A DNA stretch of 64,000 nt from Archangium violaceum (GTDB taxonomy: Bacteria > Myxococcota > Myxococcia > Myxococcales > Myxococcaceae), in NCBI RefSeq assembly GCF_016859125.1, contig NZ_CP069338.1, positions 5,705,501-5,769,500 on the forward strand, given 5' to 3'. Below are positions 54,576 to 62,864 of this stretch, one piece after another. The first letter of the stretch is position 1, and every line of letters begins with the position of its first letter. Below the pieces are notes generated by a model. That model made no database searches, was not told where the DNA came from, and saw nothing but the letters and a program-made list of their open reading frames with translations. The position numbers and the translations under genes were made by a program.

Positions 54576-56150
54576 CTACACCGCATTGGCGGTGTCCGCC
54601 GTGGTGGGGGGAGTGGCGATGCGTGTGGGACTGGCCGCGTCGAAGTGCCCGGCGGCCCGCTCCTCGCAGTTGTCGCAGTGCCCGCATTCGGCGTGTTCCG
54701 GCTCGTCGAAGTACTCGCCGAGGAAGCGCCAGCGGCACCCGGTGGTCTGCCCGTAGCGCATCATCTGCTGGAGGCGCTCCCGGTCGCTCTGGTGGCGCTT
54801 CTCGTAGGCGATGAGGTACTCGCCGAGCTCCTCGGCGCTCTCGAAGTCACGCAGTCGTTTCAGCCCGCGCGAGCCGCGATCGAGGATGCCGGCCCCGGCG
54901 AGCTGTGCCACCAGCACCTTCACCCGGTTGGCGGGCAGTCCCGAGGCCTCCGTCAGCACCTTCAGGGGCACGGGCTTGCCCTGGCGGTGGGCCCACAGCT
55001 CGCGCAGCACCGAGTAGAGCGCCTGGGACTCCTCGCGCCGGGGGTACTTGCCCCCGAGGAAGTAGCCCTGGATGCGCCGATCCTCCAGCCGGTAGAAGAG
55101 CACGGCGCGCGCTGGCTGTCCGTCCCGGCCCGCGCGCCCCGCCTCCTGGTAGTAGCTCTCCAGCGAGTCGGGGAACTGCCAGTGCGCCACGAAGCGGATG
55201 TCCGGCTTGTCGATGCCCAGGCCGAAGGCCTTGGTGGCCACGATGACGCGGTAGCCGTTCTCCATGAAGCGCTGCTGCACCTCCTCGCGCTCGGAGGCCT
55301 TCATCTTGCCGTGGTAGCGGCCCGCCTCGATGCCGGCGTCCTTCAGCCACTGCCACACCTCCTCGGCCTTGCGGACGGTGGCGGTGTAGACGATGCCCGT
55401 GCCCGGCTCCTCCTTCAGCAGCTTCATCAGCCGCGCCCGCTTGGCCTCGGGGTTCACCGTGCGCGCCACCTCCAGGAAGAGGTTGTCGCGCTGGATGCCG
55501 GTGTTCATCACCCTGGCCCCCCGCATGCCGAGCTGCTCGAGCACGTCCTCGCGCACCTGGGGGGTGGCGGTGGCCGTCAGCGCGAGGATGGGGGGCCGGC
55601 CGAGCTGCTGCACGGCGTCACGCAGCGCGAGGAAGGCCGGGCGGAAGTCGTGCCCCCACTGGGAGACGCAGTGGGCCTCGTCCACGACGAAGAGGGAGAC
55701 GCCGGCCTTGCGCAGTGCCTCGATGCGCTCGGGCTTCTCCAGCTGCTCGGGCGTCATGTAGATGAGCCCGTGCTCGCCGCGGCGGACCTCTCTCGCCACC
55801 TCGTCCGCCTCGCGTTGGGTGAGCGTGGAGTCCAGCTTCACCACGTCCACCTCCGCCTCCGAGAGCTTCTCGTGCTGATCCCGCATCAGCGCCAGCAGCG
55901 GGGAGACGACGACGGTGGCCTTCGGCAGGAGGAGGGCGGGGAGCTGGAAGCACAGCGACTTGCCCGCGCCGGTGGGCATCACCCCGAGCACGTCCCTGCC
56001 CTGCAGCAGCGCCTCGATGATTTCCCGTTGGCCGGGCCGGAGCTCCTCCACGCCGAAGTGGGCGCGGGCCTCGGCCATGAGCTGCTCCCAGCTCGGCCGA
56101 TGATTGCCGGATGTCCCTCCTGCCGCGTTCCTGTCTTCGGGAGTGTCCAT
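54576..56150 (-). CDS. recQ: RecQ family ATP-dependent DNA helicase
   Basis: 524 aa from ATG at 56150. Superfamily 2 helicase motifs: FGVEELRPGQREII (motif 0), PTGAGKSLCFQLP (Walker A), VVSPLLALMRDQ, DEAHCVSQWGHDFRP (DEAH), ALTATATP, GIVYTATVRKAEEV, ATKAFGLGIDKPDIRFVAH and QEAGRAGRDGQP. The RecQ-C-terminal zinc site is at the end: CRWRFLGEYF then CGHCDNC. It lacks an HRDC domain, as in short RecQ proteins. Unwinds DNA 3'-5' in repair and recombination. Confidence 0.95.
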   Translation of the reverse strand: MDTPEDRNAAGGTSGNHRPSWEQLMAEARAHFGVEELRPGQREIIEALLQGRDVLGVMPTGAGKSLCFQLPALLLPKATVVVSPLLALMRDQHEKLSEAEVDVVKLDSTLTQREADEVAREVRRGEHGLIYMTPEQLEKPERIEALRKAGVSLFVVDEAHCVSQWGHDFRPAFLALRDAVQQLGRPPILALTATATPQVREDVLEQLGMRGARVMNTGIQRDNLFLEVARTVNPEAKRARLMKLLKEEPGTGIVYTATVRKAEEVWQWLKDAGIEAGRYHGKMKASEREEVQQRFMENGYRVIVATKAFGLGIDKPDIRFVAHWQFPDSLESYYQEAGRAGRDGQPARAVLFYRLEDRRIQGYFLGGKYPRREESQALYSVLRELWAHRQGKPVPLKVLTEASGLPANRVKVLVAQLAGAGILDRGSRGLKRLRDFESAEELGEYLIAYEKRHQSDRERLQQMMRYGQTTGCRWRFLGEYFDEPEHAECGHCDNCEERAAGHFDAASPTRIATPPTTADTANAV

Positions 56151-56387
56151 GAGGTGTGCGGCGCCCCGGGATGAAGGGCGGAGGGCCGTGACTCTCAAGC
56201 TAGGGGGCGGGGATGTCCCCAGGGAGCCTGGACTCCGGATCCATGGGGTTCGCCAGGGGAGCAGGCAGGTGCGCTCGCCCGATGGAGCGGGATGCGAGGA
56301 GGCCCTTGCCTCCCTGCCTGTCACACCCCGCGCCTTCCGCTCCGCGCGTACCCACCTTTCCCCGTGAGAACACACGGGAGCGCATCC

Positions 56388-56843
56388 ATGGAGACCCTCG
56401 CCGATATGATGGAGGCCGGAAGGGAGCGGCTCTTCGCGCGCTGGTTGGAGCGGGTCCAGCAACACCATGCTCCGGGTCCGCGCACGGAGCCGGAGCTGGC
56501 GGATCACATCCCGGAATTCCTACGGGAGGTCATCGCCGCCCTGCGTCGTGAGGAGGAAGGCGAGGCGCCGAAGACGCACCGGGTGGGCCCTCTGGGATGG
56601 GAGCATGGCGAGCAACGCTTCCTCATCGGGTTCGACCTCCGCGGCATCGTGCGCGAGTACGGTGCGCTGCACGAATGCATCTTCGAACTGGTGCAGGAGC
56701 GGGGGCACGCGCTGCTCCGCCTGGAGGAGGCGTGGATCCTCCTCCAATGCTTCAACAGGGCCATCGCGGATGCCGTCGCGCACTACACGCGGATGCGCGA
56801 GCGGGAGCTCGGAGGCGGCGAGGCGCATTCCTCCGCGAGCTAG
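56388..56843 (+). CDS. RsbRD-N-type sensor domain protein
   Basis: 151 aa from ATG at 56388 (GGGAG eight bases upstream). All-helical: MMEAGRERLFARWLERVQQH, ELADHIPEFLREVIAAL, QRFLIGFDLRGIVREYGALHECIFELV, LLQCFNRAIADAVAHYTRMRERE. This is the globin-like RsbT co-antagonist N-terminal (RsbRD-N) domain that in myxobacteria often precedes a histidine kinase or STAS domain. Here it stands alone, with no output domain, so it may act by protein contact. Divergent from recQ. Confidence 0.8.
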   Translation: METLADMMEAGRERLFARWLERVQQHHAPGPRTEPELADHIPEFLREVIAALRREEEGEAPKTHRVGPLGWEHGEQRFLIGFDLRGIVREYGALHECIFELVQERGHALLRLEEAWILLQCFNRAIADAVAHYTRMRERELGGGEAHSSAS

Positions 56844-56872
56844 AATTCTCCCGGCCCGGGAAACGACGGGGG

Positions 56873-56893
56873 CGCCCCCCTTCGCGGGGGGCG
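56873..56893. terminator. GC-only hairpin between convergent genes
   Basis: CGCCCCCC (56873-56880) and GGGGGGCG (56886-56893) pair perfectly around TTCGC. Between the RsbRD-N gene and the repeat protein gene that end on either side. Confidence 0.6.
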
Positions 56894-56899
56894 GTAGGA

Positions 56900-57148
56900 C
56901 TACTGGAGCTCCTCGGCGGTCTTCGGGGCCTTCTTCGCGGCCTTCTTCGCGGGCTTCTTCGCCTCGGCCTTCACGGGCTCGGGCTTGGCCTCGGCCTTCA
57001 CGGGCTCGGGCTTGGCCTCGGCCTTCACGGGCTCGGGCTTGGCCTCCGCCTTCACCTCGGCGGGCGCGGGCTCGGCGGCCTTGGCCGGCTCCGAGGCAAA
57101 CGCGGACATGGAGGCGGTCAGGGCGATGGCGGCGATGAGGTTCTTCAT
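56900..57148 (-). CDS. Small exported Lys/Ala/Glu/Pro repeat protein
   Basis: 82 aa; GGAG eight bases before the ATG. Signal peptide MKNLIAAIALTASMSAFA, then three exact KAEAKPEPV repeats and a Lys/Ala tail (KKPAKKAAKKAPK). Strongly charged, low complexity, probably extended in the periplasm. Resembles histone-H1-like or TonB-linker compositions, but the signal peptide argues for export. Function unknown. Confidence 0.7.
   Translation of the reverse strand: MKNLIAAIALTASMSAFASEPAKAAEPAPAEVKAEAKPEPVKAEAKPEPVKAEAKPEPVKAEAKKPAKKAAKKAPKTAEELQ
56961..57041 (-). repeat. Three perfect 27-bp tandem repeats
   Basis: Exact copies at 56961-56987, 56988-57014 and 57015-57041, coding KAEAKPEPV three times. 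Identity also at synonymous positions shows recent duplication or homogenisation. Confidence 0.9.
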
Positions 57149-57431
57149 GTGAATTCTCCGTGCAGCAACGAAACGTCGCGGCAGTGCGGCGTTGCACTCG
57201 CGACACAGAGCATCCGCCGTGCCAGGATTTACCTAGAGTGAGGAAGTCACCGGTCTGCGGAGAAACTCCCCATTCCGCCTGCCCGGCCTGGGGGCACCCT
57301 CCCCAGAAAGCGCCGGAGGTCTTTGACGGCATCGCCTGTCTTGGGGATGCTGGCCCGTGTCTGTCGGTGACGCTAGAGCCCGGTCTAGGCCGGATGCGCA
57401 TGCCGCGCGTGCGGAGGACGGGAGCGAAGGT

Positions 57432-57902
57432 ATGCGGTACCTCTTCATCGCGTTGGTCGCGGGTGGGTTGGGAGTGGGATGCGCGACCCCGAAGGTATCC
57501 TCCCAACCCCAGGTGTCGGTCGAGGTGGAGCGGTGGCGGCAGCGGTATCAGGAAGAGCGTGAACGTGCGGAGGCCCTCGCGATGCGGCTCGCCGAAGTGG
57601 AGAGTGCGCTCGAAGCGGCGGCCCAGGAGCGCGCGGAGTCCGAGCAGCTCTCCCATCTGTTGGAGGACGAGCTGGACCGCGTGCAGGCGGAGCGGCACTC
57701 GCTGGTCGAGCACAACGCGCAGCTGGTGAACCGGCAGAAGGAGCTGACGGAGCTGCAGGAGCTGCAGCAGGAGTTGGAGGACGTGTGGTTCCAGTCGGCG
57801 CTCTCCCGGGCCCGGCGGCGCAGCCAGCCGCAGCCCGCGCAACCCGTGCAGCCCCCCGCCGGGCAGGAGCAGCCGCCGCAGGAGGCGAGCAGTAATCCGT
57901 GA
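57432..57902 (+). CDS. Coiled-coil lipoprotein
   Basis: 156 aa from ATG at 57432. Lipoprotein signal MRYLFIALVAGGLGVGC, then a long continuous helix rich in Glu/Arg/Gln/Leu (about residues 35-125) with heptad-like spacing, ending in a Gln/Pro-rich tail. Likely a periplasmic coiled-coil. Its stop overlaps the start of the sensor kinase (GTGA), so it may be an accessory to that kinase. Confidence 0.8.
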   Translation: MRYLFIALVAGGLGVGCATPKVSSQPQVSVEVERWRQRYQEERERAEALAMRLAEVESALEAAAQERAESEQLSHLLEDELDRVQAERHSLVEHNAQLVNRQKELTELQELQQELEDVWFQSALSRARRRSQPQPAQPVQPPAGQEQPPQEASSNP

Positions 57903-59290
57903 GGTCACCCGCGTCCATTCGTGGCTACCGCGCGGGCTTCCTGTTCGCGGTGATGCTGCTGTCGGGGGTTGCCGCCTTCACGCTCTGGTCGGAGGTCCGC
58001 ACCAGCCGTCAGGTGGACGAGCGCGTCCAGGAGGCGTTGGATCGAGCGGGCCTCATCGGCCGCATCCGGGTGGACGCGCTCTCGCTGGACTCGGCCATCG
58101 AGGCCCATATCCGCGCCACCGACGACGAGCAGCGACAGATCGCCAACGAGGTGATGGAGGACATCCTCGCGGACATCCGCGAGGCGACCAACGACTACAC
58201 GCGCAAGCTCCCCCGCAACGACACGCTCGTGGTGTGGCAGCGCTTCAACATGGCCTGTACCCGGCTGGCCCAGCAGGTGCGCGCCGCGGCGGTCTTCTCC
58301 CATCGTCAGCAGGCCGAGCAGGCCCGGCACCACCTGGTGGAGCAGGTGCGCCCGCTGGCCGAGGAGATCGACGGGCTGGCGGGACAGCTCGCCCATGAGA
58401 ACGCGGATGAGGCGCGCATGCTGTTGGAGCACCTGGCCGCCCTGCGCGTGCGCAACCTCGCCTACGGGGGCGTGGTGACGCTGCTGGCGGTGTTCGTGTC
58501 GCTGGCGGTGGGCCTGCGCATCACCTCGGTGCTCAAGCGGCAGGAGGCCACCATCCAGGCGCAGATGGAGGAGCTGGACCGGCGCAACCAGGAGCTGGAT
58601 GCCTTCACCCGGCGTGTGGCGCATGACTTGATGGGGCCGCTGTCGCCACTCAAGGGGTACCTCACGCTGCTGCGGCGCTCGGGGGCGGTGAAGGACGCGC
58701 AGGCGCTGGAGCTGGTGTCGCTCTCCGAGTCCAGCGCGAAGCGCATGGGCGAGCTCATCGAGGCACTGCTGCGCTTCTGCCGTGCCGGCACCCGGGGCGA
58801 TCCCCTGGTGGGTGAGCTGGACACCGCGGTGAGCACGCTGCTGCTGGAGGTGAGTCAGACGGCCGCCGCGCAGGGCGTGGCGTTGGAGCGCTCCCTGGAG
58901 TCCGGGGTGCGGGTGCCGTGTCCCTCTCAGCTGCTGCAGATCATCGCGCAGAACCTGCTGTCCAACGCGGTGAAGTACACGGCGGGCCGGCCCGACGCGC
59001 GCGTCTCCGTCAGGGTGGCGCGGGAGGGGGGCGAGGCGGTGCTGGAAGTGGTCGACAACGGTGCCGGCATGAGCCCGGAGACGCAGGCGAAGCTCTTCCA
59101 GCCCTTCTTCCGTGCGCCGGAGACCCGGGAGATTCCCGGACATGGGCTCGGCCTGGCCACCACCAAGAGGTTGGTGGATGCACACGGGGGCACGTTGCTG
59201 GTGCACTCGGCGCTGAACGCGGGTACACGGGTACTGGTCCGCTTTCCCCTCGCGACGGAAGCCGCGCCTCCTGTCCGCGGAGCTGCCTGA
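57899..59290 (+). CDS. Membrane sensor histidine kinase
   Basis: 463 aa, GTG start overlapping the upstream stop. Helix about 10-30, a periplasmic helical sensor of about 160 residues, second helix (YGGVVTLLAVFVSLAVGL, about 191-208), a coiled linker, then HisKA with phospho-acceptor His242 in RRVAHDLMGPLSPLKGY and HATPase_c with N box (IIAQNLLSNAVKY), DNGAG and GLGLATTK. Complete kinase. Overlaps the regulator gene by one base (TGATG), so the pair forms one two-component system. Confidence 0.95.
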   Translation: MRSPASIRGYRAGFLFAVMLLSGVAAFTLWSEVRTSRQVDERVQEALDRAGLIGRIRVDALSLDSAIEAHIRATDDEQRQIANEVMEDILADIREATNDYTRKLPRNDTLVVWQRFNMACTRLAQQVRAAAVFSHRQQAEQARHHLVEQVRPLAEEIDGLAGQLAHENADEARMLLEHLAALRVRNLAYGGVVTLLAVFVSLAVGLRITSVLKRQEATIQAQMEELDRRNQELDAFTRRVAHDLMGPLSPLKGYLTLLRRSGAVKDAQALELVSLSESSAKRMGELIEALLRFCRAGTRGDPLVGELDTAVSTLLLEVSQTAAAQGVALERSLESGVRVPCPSQLLQIIAQNLLSNAVKYTAGRPDARVSVRVAREGGEAVLEVVDNGAGMSPETQAKLFQPFFRAPETREIPGHGLGLATTKRLVDAHGGTLLVHSALNAGTRVLVRFPLATEAAPPVRGAA

Positions 59291-60627
59291 TGAATCCCAC
59301 CCGTATCCTCGTCGTCGATGATGATCCCCACGCGAGGGATCTGCTCAAGCGCCTGCTCGGGATGCTCGGAGAGGTGTTCCAGGCCGCGCATCCGAAGGAG
59401 GCCCAGGCGCGCCTCGCGGAGGATGGGCCGTTCGATCTGGTGCTCACCGACATGGCCATGCCCAGCGCGGGGGATGGGCTCACCGTGCTGAACGAGGTGC
59501 GCGCGCAGCTGCCGGACACGCCCGTCATCGTGGTGACGGCCTTCGGCAACATCGAGGGCGCGCTGGACAGCATCCAGCAGGGCGCCTTCGACTACCTCTC
59601 CAAGCCCTTCGACGTGGACGCCATCGTGCGTGTCGCGAAGCGGGCGTTGGAGCAGAAGCGCCTGGTGGAGGAGAACCGTTCGCTGCGCAAGCGGGTGGAG
59701 CGTGGCTCCATGGTGGGGCGCAGCCCCGCGTTGCTCGAGGTCTACAAGCAGGTGGCCCGGGCGGCGGCCACCGCGGTGCCGGTGCTCATCACCGGGGAGA
59801 CGGGCACGGGCAAGGAGATGGTGGCGCGCGCGCTGCACCGGCGCTCACCGCGCTCCAACGGGCCCTTCATCCCCGTGGACTGTGGCGCCATCGCCGAGTC
59901 CCTCATGGAGAGCGAGCTGTTCGGCCATGCCCGTGGCGCGTTCACCGGAGCCTCGGGCGCGCGGCGCGGTCTCTTCGAGGAGGCCCATGGCGGCACGTTG
60001 TTCCTCGATGAGATTGGTGACGTGGGGCCCAAGGTGCAGGCGCAGCTCCTGCGCGCGCTGCAGGAGGGGGAGATCCGCCGCGTGGGCGAGAGCGCTCCCG
60101 TGAAGGTGGACGTGCGCGTGGTGGCCGCGACGAACAAGGACTTGAAGGAGCGGGTGGCCGAGGGGCTGTTCCGGGAGGATCTGCTCTACCGGCTGGACGT
60201 GGTGCACCTGCACCTGCCACCCCTGCGCGAGCGGCGTGAGGACATCCCCGCGCTGGTGGAGCACTTCGCGGCGATGCATGCCCGGGGTGGGGTGGCGCCC
60301 GTGGTGACGGCGGAGGTCATGACGCGGCTCACCGCGTATGACTGGCCGGGCAACGTGCGGCAGTTGGAGAACGTGATGGCCCGGGCGCTCGCGCTCAACG
60401 TGACGGGGGTGCTGGCGCCCCAGGACTTCCCCGAGCCCATCGGGGATGCGCCCAAGAAGCTCAGTGGCCTGACCGGGGACATGCCGAGTCTGGCCGAGCT
60501 GTCACGGCGCTACGCGGCCCATGTGCTCCAGTTCGTCGGCGGCAACAAGAGCGAGGCCGCGCGCCTGCTGGATGTGGATAGGAAGACGCTCTACAAGCTG
60601 CTCGAGGCCCAGGAGCCCACGGAGTAG
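59290..60627 (+). CDS. NtrC-family sigma-54-dependent response regulator
   Basis: 445 aa from ATG at 59290. Receiver domain with Asp54 (FDLVLTDMAMPS), AAA+ domain with GETGTGKE (169-176) and the sigma-54 contact loop GAFTGA (216-221), Walker B LFLDEIGD, and a C-terminal Fis-type helix-turn-helix (LQFVGGNKSEAARLLDVDRKTLYKLL). Should activate sigma-54 promoters after phosphorylation by the kinase encoded just upstream. Typical of myxobacterial developmental or envelope-stress regulators. Confidence 0.97.
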   Translation: MNPTRILVVDDDPHARDLLKRLLGMLGEVFQAAHPKEAQARLAEDGPFDLVLTDMAMPSAGDGLTVLNEVRAQLPDTPVIVVTAFGNIEGALDSIQQGAFDYLSKPFDVDAIVRVAKRALEQKRLVEENRSLRKRVERGSMVGRSPALLEVYKQVARAAATAVPVLITGETGTGKEMVARALHRRSPRSNGPFIPVDCGAIAESLMESELFGHARGAFTGASGARRGLFEEAHGGTLFLDEIGDVGPKVQAQLLRALQEGEIRRVGESAPVKVDVRVVAATNKDLKERVAEGLFREDLLYRLDVVHLHLPPLRERREDIPALVEHFAAMHARGGVAPVVTAEVMTRLTAYDWPGNVRQLENVMARALALNVTGVLAPQDFPEPIGDAPKKLSGLTGDMPSLAELSRRYAAHVLQFVGGNKSEAARLLDVDRKTLYKLLEAQEPTE

Positions 60628-60632
60628 GGGGC

Positions 60633-61049
60633 TCAGCCCACCACGGAGACGGTGAGCCGGCGGTGATGCGGCGAGGTCCGGTGCTCCCAGACGTAGATGC
60701 CCTGCCACGTGCCGAGATGGGCTTCGCCATTCTTCACCGGCACGTTGAGCGAGTTCTGCGTCAGCACCGTCCTCACGTGCGCCGGCATGTCGTCGGGGCC
60801 CTCGGCGTCGTGGCGGAAGAGTGGGTCTCCGTCCTTCACCAGTCTCGAGAAGAAGGCCTCCAGGTCCCTTCGCACGTCCGGGTCCGCGTTCTCGCACAGC
60901 AGCAGCGAGGCGCTCGTGTGGTGCAGGAAGATGGTGCACAGGCCCTCCTGTGCACCGCTCTCCGCCACCGCCCGCTGCACCTCGTCCGTGATGTCGTAGA
61001 AGCCCCGGCCCCGCGTCGTCGCCACCGTCAGTTCCTTCGCGCGATACAT
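60633..61049 (-). CDS. YjbQ family (UPF0047) protein
   Basis: 138 aa; GGAGG five bases upstream of the ATG. Small trimeric fold: ITDEVQRAVAESGAQEGLCTIFLHHTSASLLLCENADPDVRRDLE in pieces, DGDPLFRHDAEGPDDMPAHVR, GTWQGIYVWEHR. Known for weak thiamine-phosphate synthase activity; true role unknown. Convergent with the NtrC gene, five bases apart. Confidence 0.93.
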   Translation of the reverse strand: MYRAKELTVATTRGRGFYDITDEVQRAVAESGAQEGLCTIFLHHTSASLLLCENADPDVRRDLEAFFSRLVKDGDPLFRHDAEGPDDMPAHVRTVLTQNSLNVPVKNGEAHLGTWQGIYVWEHRTSPHHRRLTVSVVG

Positions 61050-61080
61050 GGCTTGCCTCCTCGGGGTCCGGGGTTCGGGT

Positions 61081-61812
61081 TCAACGCTTCTCGAGACGGT
61101 TGTGCAGGAACTCCGCCATCCGCTCCAGTACGTCCGGCATGATCGTGTGCGGTCCGTCGAAGGGGATGAGCTCCACCGGCAGCCCCGCGTTCGTCAGCAG
61201 GGAATGGAGCCGCTCCGCCGCGTGGAACGCCAGGATGTCGTCGTAGCGCCCGTGGCTCTGCAGCACCGGCATGCCCTCGCGCCGCTCCGCGCGCGCCTTC
61301 CACTCGTCCTGGCAGATCAGCGTCCCCGACAGGATGCACAACCCCGCCGGAGCCTCCTCCAGCCGCAGCGCCACGTCCGTCGTCACCATCGCGCCCTGGC
61401 TGAACCCGCCCAGGACGATCCGCCCGTAGGGCAGCTTCGTCGCCGTGGACAGCGCGGCGAGCAGGCTCATCACCCCGCGCCGCGCCTGGGCCAGCCCCTC
61501 CGGCGTCGAGGCCGCGAACTGCTCCCAGTTCCGCTCCCGCCCCATCAGCACCTCCGGGGGCAGGTTGAACCACGCGGGGACGCTCTGCCCCATCATGGCC
61601 TGCTTCAGTGGGGCCGCCGGGAACACGAACCGCACCTTCGGTCCCAGCTCCGGCTTCAGCCCCACCAGCTCCGGTGCCAGGGGCACCAGATCCGTGGGAG
61701 GTGCTCCGAAGCCGTGGCACAGCACCACCGCCAGCTCCGGACCCGCTCCCTCGGGAATGGCGTCGACCACCACGCAGTCCAGCTCGCCCAGGCGCGTTCT
61801 CACACTCCGCAT
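61081..61812 (-). CDS. Carboxylesterase/phospholipase-type alpha/beta hydrolase
   Basis: 243 aa from ATG at 61812 (GGAG six bases upstream); GTG at 61824 is less likely. Pattern of the acyl-protein-thioesterase/carboxylesterase group: VVLCHGFGAPPTDLVPLAPEL, nucleophile Ser in LGGFSQGAM, Asp in QSHGRYDDIL, His in FDGPHTIM. Cytoplasmic. Begins 12 bases after the cyclophilin stop, so the two are cotranscribed. Confidence 0.92.
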   Translation of the reverse strand: MRSVRTRLGELDCVVVDAIPEGAGPELAVVLCHGFGAPPTDLVPLAPELVGLKPELGPKVRFVFPAAPLKQAMMGQSVPAWFNLPPEVLMGRERNWEQFAASTPEGLAQARRGVMSLLAALSTATKLPYGRIVLGGFSQGAMVTTDVALRLEEAPAGLCILSGTLICQDEWKARAERREGMPVLQSHGRYDDILAFHAAERLHSLLTNAGLPVELIPFDGPHTIMPDVLERMAEFLHNRLEKR

Positions 61813-61823
61813 CACTCGCTCCA

Positions 61824-62633
61824 CTACTTCTTCGGCTGCGTGTCGCTGATCGTCACCTTCTTCATCACCACGTCCTTCACGGGCCTGTCCTGCGGTCCCG
61901 TCTGCACGTTGGAGATGCGCTCCACCACGTCGTAGCCCTTCACCACCTCGCCGAAGATGGTGTACCCGCCGTTGAGGCGCGGCTGCGGCGCCACCGTGAT
62001 GAAGAACTGGCTGCCGTTCGTGTTCCGTCCCCGGTTCGCCATCGCCAGGATGCCCGGCTTGTCGAACGTCCGGCCGCTCTGGAATTCATCCTCGAACATG
62101 TAGCCCGGCGAGCCCGTGCCCCTGCCCAGCGGATCTCCGCCCTGGATCATGAAGCCCGGGATGATCCGGTGGAAGAGGATGTCCCGGTACATCGGCGTGT
62201 TCTGCTTCACCTCGCCCGTATTCGGATCCGTCCACGCCTGCTCGCCGGTGGCCAGGCCCACGAAGTTCGCCACCGTGACCGGAGCGTCCTTCGAGAAGAG
62301 CCTCACCACGACGTTGCCGTGGTTCGTCTCCAGCGTGGCGTACAGCTCCTGGCCGTTCAGCGCCTTCTGCTGCCAGGGCCCCGGCTTCTCCGCGGGAGGC
62401 CGCGAGCGGGGCACCGGGCTGGAGCCATGCACCTTCGGCTCCGTGTTCGTCTGGGCCGCCTGGGGCGCCGGATTCGCGGGCGCCTGCGTCCCCGTGTTGG
62501 CCGGGGCGCTCTGCGTCGTCGCCTGGGGCGTCGTGCTCGCGGGGGGCGTGCCCTCCGCCTGCTTGTCCTTGTCCTTCGAGCAGGCCGTCAGGGAGAGGAG
62601 GAGGAGTCCGGTCGTGAGGAGTCTCGTTCGCAT
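61824..62633 (-). CDS. Cyclophilin-type peptidyl-prolyl isomerase lipoprotein
   Basis: 269 aa. Lipoprotein signal MRTRLLTTGLLLLSLTAC, a linker of about 60 residues rich in Ala/Gln/Thr/Pro, then a cyclophilin domain: NGQELYATLETNHGNVVVRLF, APVTVANFVGLATG, FHRIIPGFMIQGGDP, FEDEF, LAMANRGRNTNGSQFFIT and FGEVVKGYDVV. Catalytic Arg (FHRII) and the GSQFFIT segment are intact, so active isomerase. Assists folding of envelope proteins. Confidence 0.95.
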   Translation of the reverse strand: MRTRLLTTGLLLLSLTACSKDKDKQAEGTPPASTTPQATTQSAPANTGTQAPANPAPQAAQTNTEPKVHGSSPVPRSRPPAEKPGPWQQKALNGQELYATLETNHGNVVVRLFSKDAPVTVANFVGLATGEQAWTDPNTGEVKQNTPMYRDILFHRIIPGFMIQGGDPLGRGTGSPGYMFEDEFQSGRTFDKPGILAMANRGRNTNGSQFFITVAPQPRLNGGYTIFGEVVKGYDVVERISNVQTGPQDRPVKDVVMKKVTISDTQPKK

Positions 62634-62864
62634 GGGGCGGGCATCCTACAGAGGGAAGGAGTGCTAGCAACCCATGCTCTCGGTGAATGAATCCCTCTGA
62701 ACCCGTGTTCAGAACCGCTCACGTCGGCCTGGAGCGTTCAGTCCCGTACCGTTGCCCTTTTCCGTTGGGTCGGAAGGGAACCGTAGACTACCGGGGATCG
62801 TCAGTTCTCCCGGTGCTCGCGCGTACGAGCGCCCGGGGGCGAGCCCCCTCTGCTGGAGGTAGTC

